From: Selenomonas sp. WCT3 | Lineage (GTDB): Bacteria; Bacillota; Negativicutes; Selenomonadales; Selenomonadaceae | Length of the DNA: 64,000 nucleotides | Direction: 5' to 3' | Assembly (NCBI GenBank): GCA_900100835.1 | Contig: FNCM01000009.1 | Coordinates: forward strand, 1-64,000 | Part shown: piece after piece, positions 59,766-64,000 of the stretch | Numbering within the stretch: position 1 is the first letter of the stretch | Layout of the letters: the number at the start of each line of letters is the position of its first letter | The notes under the pieces: generated by a model | Database searches by the model: none | Told to the model about the DNA's origin: nothing | What the model saw: only the letters and a program-made list of their open reading frames with translations | Made by a program: the position numbers and the translations under genes

Positions 59766-62700
59766 GCTAAAAGACATCCCCCTCGGCTTCCGCCTGCAGC
59801 GCTTGGAGGTTTATAATTGGGGTACCTTTGATAAGAAGGTCTGGACGCTGGAACTGTCCGGGGACACGTCGCTGCTCACCGGTGACGTTGGTTCAGGCAA
59901 GTCCACACTGGTGGATGCTATCATCACGCTGTTGGTGCCACCGCGGAAAGTGACCTACAACAAGGCTGCTGATGCAAGTGCCAAGGAGCGCAGTCTGGCT
60001 TCCTACGTACGCGGTTACTATGGACAGAAGCGCACCGAAGATGGCGGCGGCCGTCCAGAAGCGCTGCGGGGCAAAGACCAGTACAGCGTCGTGTTGGGGG
60101 TGTTTTCGGACCGGAACTTTGGCCGCACGGTGACCTTGGCGCAAGTATTCTGGTTCCCTGACGAGGCGGCGGCTTCGCCGAAGCGTTTCTACGTGCTGGC
60201 CCAGAAGACCTTGTCGATAACGGAGCGGTTTTCGGCTATTGGCGGCGATATGCGCGCCTTCCGCAAGCAGCTCGAACGGGATTCCTTTATTAAGACCTTT
60301 GACGACTATCCCCAGTACGGTCATGAATTCCGCAAGATTTTCGGCATTCGTCAGGTTCAGGCTATGGATCTGTTCCAACAGACGATTTCCATGAAGAAAG
60401 TCGACAGCCTCACGGGCTTCGTTCGTCAAAACATGCTGGAAGTGCCGGATGCGGAGCAGGAGGTCGAGGTCATGCTGCGCCAGTACCATGACCTGGAAGC
60501 AGCACATCAGGCGGTGGAACGGGCCCGGGAGCAGCAAAAATACCTGCAGCCCATTGAAAAACTCGGTCAGGAATATGCAGCAGCCGGCCGGAAACAACAG
60601 GAAAATGCCGTCATGCAGCAGCATTTGGCCAGTTGGTTTGCCGGTAAGGCTTATAAAGTCCAGGAGAGCATGCTGCAGCAGTCCGAGGTCAAATTAGCCG
60701 AACTGCAGAAAGCCTGGCAGGATGCCAAAGGCACCTGTGATGGCTTGCAACAGCAGCTGGACGGCGTCCGCCGGGAAATGGCCCGCAATGGCGGCCAGCA
60801 GCTGGACGAGGTGCGTCACCAGCTGGAACTTTGCCAGCAGCAAAAAGGCCAGTGCGAACTGGTGCGGGAAAAATATCAGCAGCAGCTTGATTTGCTGGCG
60901 CTGACTATGCCCTCCTCAGCGGAGACTTTTCGCAGGAATCAGCAGACTATGCAGGAACGGCAGCAGTCCATCGAGCAGGAGCTGGAGGACTTGATGGCCG
61001 ACAGTGGTGCCATCGAAGCCAATCGCAAAGAGGCCGTGGCGCTGGAAACGCAGCTGACGGAGGAAATCGAATCGCTGGCAAAGCGCAAATCGAATATCCC
61101 GAATAAATATGTCAAGATCCGCGAACAGCTCTGTGAGGACCTGGGCTTGGCGGAAGATGAGATGCCTTTTGCCGGGGAACTTATGGCCGTCAAGGAAACG
61201 GAAGCCGAATGGGAAGGCGCCTTGGAGCGGTTACTTCATGGCTTTGGCATTTCTTTGCTGATTTCCGATGCCCATTACGGTGAGGTCGCTGGCTGGATGG
61301 AGAAACACAATCTTCATGTGAAATTGGTGTATTTCCGCGTTTCGGACTATGTAGAATCCGTGGATATGGAAACTCTGCCTGAGGATGCCGCCTGCCGCAA
61401 ATTGCAGCTAAAAGAAGAGTCGGCCTATTGCAATTGGCTGAGCAGTGAGCTCTATACCCGGTTTCGTCATACCTGCTGTGAGACCATGCAGGAATTCCGC
61501 CAGGCTAAGTTTGCCCTGACCCGCAATGGACAGGTCAAGATTAACGGCCGTCGTCATGAAAAGGATGATCGCCGGGCCCTCGATAACCGCCGTGACTATG
61601 TGTTGGGCTTTTCCAACCTGCGCAAAATCCAATCCTTGCAGGAGGAGCGCGAGAACATTCGCGAAGAGCAGAAATTCTTCCAGCAGAAATTGCACAAGAA
61701 CAAGGCGGCGCAGAAAAAATTGCAGGGAGAAAAAGATGCCATTATGCTGGCCGGTCAGGTTCAGAGCTTTCAGGAGCTTGACATTGCGCCGCTGATCCAG
61801 CAGCTGGCAAAACTTCAGCAGCGGGTGGAAGAACTGCGGCAAAAGAACGATGTTTACCGCAAACTTCAGGAGGAAGAGCAGGCACTGGTTCGTCAGGTGG
61901 CACGCTGCCAGCAGGACGTAAGTTCCAAGCGGGATGAAGCCAGCCGGATTCAGGAGCGCTGCCGTGGTACCCGGGAACAGATGCTAGTAGAAGCTGAGCT
62001 GATGAATGAGACGCCTGTCGAGGTGCAGTCTAAGGTATATCCGCTGCTGGAACGCTATATGGCAGAGGCTTTGCCCAACCAGACCTTTGACCTGACCAGC
62101 CGGCAGAAATTGCAGGCCCGTTTTGGTGCCTGGCTCCAAGACGAAGGCCATCAGCAGGAAGAGATCCTTCGCCATCATGGCGAGGAGCTTGCCCGGCTGA
62201 TGACGGGATTCCGGCAGCAGTGGCCGGAGGCGAGTGTAGATCTTCTTTGTTCTCCCGAGGCAGCTGCGGATTATATCGCCCTGCTCAACCGCCTGCGCAC
62301 CGATGATCTGCCAAAATTCGAGGGCCGTTTCCGGGAACTGCTACGGGAAAACACCATCAACCAGATAGCCCTGTTCCAGACTCATTTGGAAAATACCTGC
62401 CAGGAAATTGAAGACCGCATTGCGCGAATCAATCGCTCGCTGGCGGAGATTGACTACAATGAGGGGCGTTATATCCAGATTGAATGCAGTCATGCGGTAA
62501 GCGATACGATACAGCAGTTCTGCCGGGATTTGCGGGCTTGCACCGAGGATGCCCTGACAGGTGCGGGGGATGACAGCTACAGTGAGCAGAAGTTCCAGCA
62601 GGTGGCAAGGATATTAGAACGCTTGCAGGGACGGCCAGGAAATACGGAAATCGATGCCCGTTGGCGGCGTGAAGTCATCGATGTGCGCAATTGGTACACC

Positions 62701-63132
62701 TTTGCGGCCTCGGAGCGTTGGCGTGACCCAGCCCCGGGGGCCGATGCCGAATACGAGCATTATACGGATTCGGGCGGCAAGTCGGGGGGACAGAAGGAAA
62801 AACTTGCCTATACGATTTTGGCGGCCAGTATCGTTTATAACTTTGGTCTTGAAGGCAAGCGGGCCGGTGAGCAATCCTTCCGGTTTGTCGTTATCGATGA
62901 AGCCTTCCTCAAAAGTTCGGATGAGTCGGCTCGTTTTGGCCTCGAATTGTTCCGCAAAATGGATTTGCAGCTGCTGGTAGTGACGCCTCTCTTAAAGATT
63001 GCGACGATTGAGCCCTTTGTGCGTCATGTGGGCTTTGTCTATCAAAAGGATGAGGAGCATAGGTCCTATTTGCGAAATTTGACGATAGAACAATTGCAGG
63101 CAGAAAAAATAGCGCATACCAGAAAGAAGTGA
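59740..63132 (+). CDS. jetC: JetC/MksB-type SMC-like ATPase
   Basis: Protein of 1,130 residues. The N-terminal head has GDVGSGKST (48-56, Walker A). About 800 residues of coiled coil follow, with a hinge-like globular part near 470-620. The C-terminal head has SGGQKEKLAYTIL (signature, about 1014-1026) and FVVIDEAFLKSSDES (Walker B, about 1048-1062). This is the motor of Wadjet/MksBEF condensins, which extrude DNA loops. ATG at 59740 follows GGAGGAAGGAG, overlapping jetB. The JetD nuclease that completes Wadjet is not encoded downstream: a terminator and a chemoreceptor gene follow. Confidence 0.9.
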   Translation: MNLFETTTELKDIPLGFRLQRLEVYNWGTFDKKVWTLELSGDTSLLTGDVGSGKSTLVDAIITLLVPPRKVTYNKAADASAKERSLASYVRGYYGQKRTEDGGGRPEALRGKDQYSVVLGVFSDRNFGRTVTLAQVFWFPDEAAASPKRFYVLAQKTLSITERFSAIGGDMRAFRKQLERDSFIKTFDDYPQYGHEFRKIFGIRQVQAMDLFQQTISMKKVDSLTGFVRQNMLEVPDAEQEVEVMLRQYHDLEAAHQAVERAREQQKYLQPIEKLGQEYAAAGRKQQENAVMQQHLASWFAGKAYKVQESMLQQSEVKLAELQKAWQDAKGTCDGLQQQLDGVRREMARNGGQQLDEVRHQLELCQQQKGQCELVREKYQQQLDLLALTMPSSAETFRRNQQTMQERQQSIEQELEDLMADSGAIEANRKEAVALETQLTEEIESLAKRKSNIPNKYVKIREQLCEDLGLAEDEMPFAGELMAVKETEAEWEGALERLLHGFGISLLISDAHYGEVAGWMEKHNLHVKLVYFRVSDYVESVDMETLPEDAACRKLQLKEESAYCNWLSSELYTRFRHTCCETMQEFRQAKFALTRNGQVKINGRRHEKDDRRALDNRRDYVLGFSNLRKIQSLQEERENIREEQKFFQQKLHKNKAAQKKLQGEKDAIMLAGQVQSFQELDIAPLIQQLAKLQQRVEELRQKNDVYRKLQEEEQALVRQVARCQQDVSSKRDEASRIQERCRGTREQMLVEAELMNETPVEVQSKVYPLLERYMAEALPNQTFDLTSRQKLQARFGAWLQDEGHQQEEILRHHGEELARLMTGFRQQWPEASVDLLCSPEAAADYIALLNRLRTDDLPKFEGRFRELLRENTINQIALFQTHLENTCQEIEDRIARINRSLAEIDYNEGRYIQIECSHAVSDTIQQFCRDLRACTEDALTGAGDDSYSEQKFQQVARILERLQGRPGNTEIDARWRREVIDVRNWYTFAASERWRDPAPGADAEYEHYTDSGGKSGGQKEKLAYTILAASIVYNFGLEGKRAGEQSFRFVVIDEAFLKSSDESARFGLELFRKMDLQLLVVTPLLKIATIEPFVRHVGFVYQKDEEHRSYLRNLTIEQLQAEKIAHTRKK

Positions 63133-63149
63133 AGAATAGCAACAGGTTT

Positions 63150-63180
63150 AAGGCATCTCATTTATGGGATGCCTTTTTTA
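63150..63180 (+). terminator. Terminator of the jetABC operon
   Basis: AGGCATCTCA/TGGGATGCCT stem followed by TTTTT. Confidence 0.82.
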
Positions 63181-63275
63181 ATATAAATGACATCGATAAG
63201 AAAAGTGATAGTTTTCAGAATAGCGTAATGTAGATTCCTACCGACAAAAGTCCTAAATATTGTAGGATTATAACA

Positions 63276-63304
63276 TTGTGGGGGGGGCTGGCGCAGAGTA
63301 TAAT
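63276..63304 (+). promoter_or_regulatory. Promoter of the truncated chemoreceptor gene
   Basis: TTGTGG (63276-63281), 17-base spacer rich in G, TATAAT (63299-63304). Confidence 0.55.
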
Positions 63305-63404
63305 AAACGATGTGTTGTTTTTTGGAATGTGAAAACAATTGGATGTAGGAAAAAGATCCTGGGGATAAGAAGATCGTTAGTAAAGAGAAAGGCAGAGTGA
63401 AGGA

Positions 63405-64000
63405 ATGCGATTAAAAGACGTTCGTATTGGTTACAAGATTATGGTACTGGTAATTATCGGTATCATTGGTATGGTATCTCTCGGTTTATCGAGCTATCAG
63501 GGGATGAGTAAAGCAAGTGATGATCTTGACAATATGTATAGTCGCAAATTGCAGGCCACTCGTTTGCTCGGTACTGAAATCAGCCTCATGCGTGCGGTTA
63601 AGGTAAGTACCGTCGAGTATATCTTAGAACCGGGCGATGCCAAGGTAGAGGAATCGATTGATGTAAATATCCAGAAGTACGAAAGCTATTGGAGTGAATA
63701 TAGACCGCTGGGAATGAGGGCCGATAAAGCCGCAGCGGAGATTCCGAATACGGAAGCCAAGTGGAACGAATTCAAGCAGGGGGTGCAGGAAGCCCGCCGC
63801 CTGGTGAAGGAAGGCAAGAAAGAGGAAGCCTGGAAGTATTTCCGCAAGGTCGAACTGACGACGGCCGAGGATTTGCTCAAGAGCCAGCAGGCTCTGCGCA
63901 AGGTAGCTGATGATAATGCAGATATTCTCAACACCGAAATCAAGGAAAGCAATACCAGCCATATCAAATTCTCTTTCATGGTGAATTTGGTGGCACTGGC
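63405..64000 (+). CDS. Methyl-accepting chemotaxis protein, N-terminal part
   Basis: The frame is open from ATG 63405 to the window end (198 complete codons). TM1 is IGYKIMVLVIIGIIGMVSLG (8-27), followed by a four-helix-bundle ligand domain (4HB_MCP) with SYQGMSKASDDLDNMYSRKL, LLGTEISLMRAVKVSTVEYI and later long helices; a second membrane segment begins at the edge (FSFMVNLVAL). The signalling part lies beyond the window. It differs from the dCache receptor at 5646. GAAAGGCAGAG is a distant ribosome-binding site. Confidence 0.85.
   Translation, partial: MRLKDVRIGYKIMVLVIIGIIGMVSLGLSSYQGMSKASDDLDNMYSRKLQATRLLGTEISLMRAVKVSTVEYILEPGDAKVEESIDVNIQKYESYWSEYRPLGMRADKAAAEIPNTEAKWNEFKQGVQEARRLVKEGKKEEAWKYFRKVELTTAEDLLKSQQALRKVADDNADILNTEIKESNTSHIKFSFMVNLVAL

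Overview
The window looks like a chromosomal segment of a motile, anaerobic, fumarate-respiring member of the Negativicutes, most like a Selenomonas-type bacterium. This is inferred from gene content and has not been tested by a search. The evidence is a Tat-exported methylmenaquinol:fumarate reductase operon (mfrABE type), a tartrate dehydratase pair, chemoreceptors and flagellin under a sigma-28-like promoter, and the Firmicutes gene order yaaR-holB-ricT-trmN6-rsmI-metG-tatD-3D protein.

Layout. 1-1740: the 3' part of a 5S rRNA gene followed by 15 tRNA genes, the last two a promoter-linked near-copy of the two leucine tRNAs before them. 1.7-8.5 kb: exported lipase-like protein, a structured leader or small RNA, a DUF362/ferredoxin protein, small unknown genes, a chemoreceptor and a HAD phosphatase. 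8.5-8.9 kb: a giant nested palindrome (copy A). 8.9-10.9 kb: amt-glnB on the minus strand behind a leader with two tandem terminators. 11-17.4 kb: ttdAB, a DNA glycosylase, a metal P-type ATPase with its metal-binding domain at the C terminus, a thioesterase, an HD protein and a LysR regulator. 17.6-20 kb: an AT-rich island of three exported or membrane genes bounded by strong hairpins. 20.2-23.9 kb: mfrABE. 24-26.3 kb: a thioredoxin-reductase-like flavoprotein, a HAD phosphatase and a small exported protein. 26.4-34.5 kb: the conserved DNA/RNA-processing block. 34.7-37.4 kb: a degenerate-GGDEF/EAL protein. 37.4-37.8 kb: palindrome copy B. 38-44.3 kb: BrnQ, a DnaA-box cluster, a YgbA-family protein, HAD phosphatase, asparaginase, small proteins and an exported RelA/SpoT-fold protein. 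44.3-49 kb: a second DnaA-box cluster and a 1,498-residue helicase-nuclease. 49-49.6 kb: five more tRNAs. 50-54.5 kb: peptide transporter, BASS-family transporter and M20 peptidase. 54.6-56.6 kb: flagellin with a very large inserted middle domain. 56.8-63.1 kb: a TauE-like permease and a JetABC/MksFEB condensin operon with no JetD. 63.4 kb to the end: a truncated chemoreceptor.

How the genes fit together. Tartrate dehydratase and fumarate reductase point to dicarboxylic-acid anaerobic metabolism. Amt, GlnB, asparaginase, BrnQ, the peptide transporter and the M20 peptidase form a nitrogen and amino-acid acquisition theme. Two chemoreceptors, flagellin and an EAL protein point to regulated motility.

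The points most worth a second look are the two nested palindromes, both between convergent genes; the two-terminator amt leader with AATG-type hexaloop hairpins; two DnaA-box clusters away from any dnaA gene; an exported RelA/SpoT-fold protein; the helicase-nuclease; the JetABC operon lacking its nuclease subunit; and the flagellin insertion. No CRISPR array, transposase or intact insertion sequence was seen.
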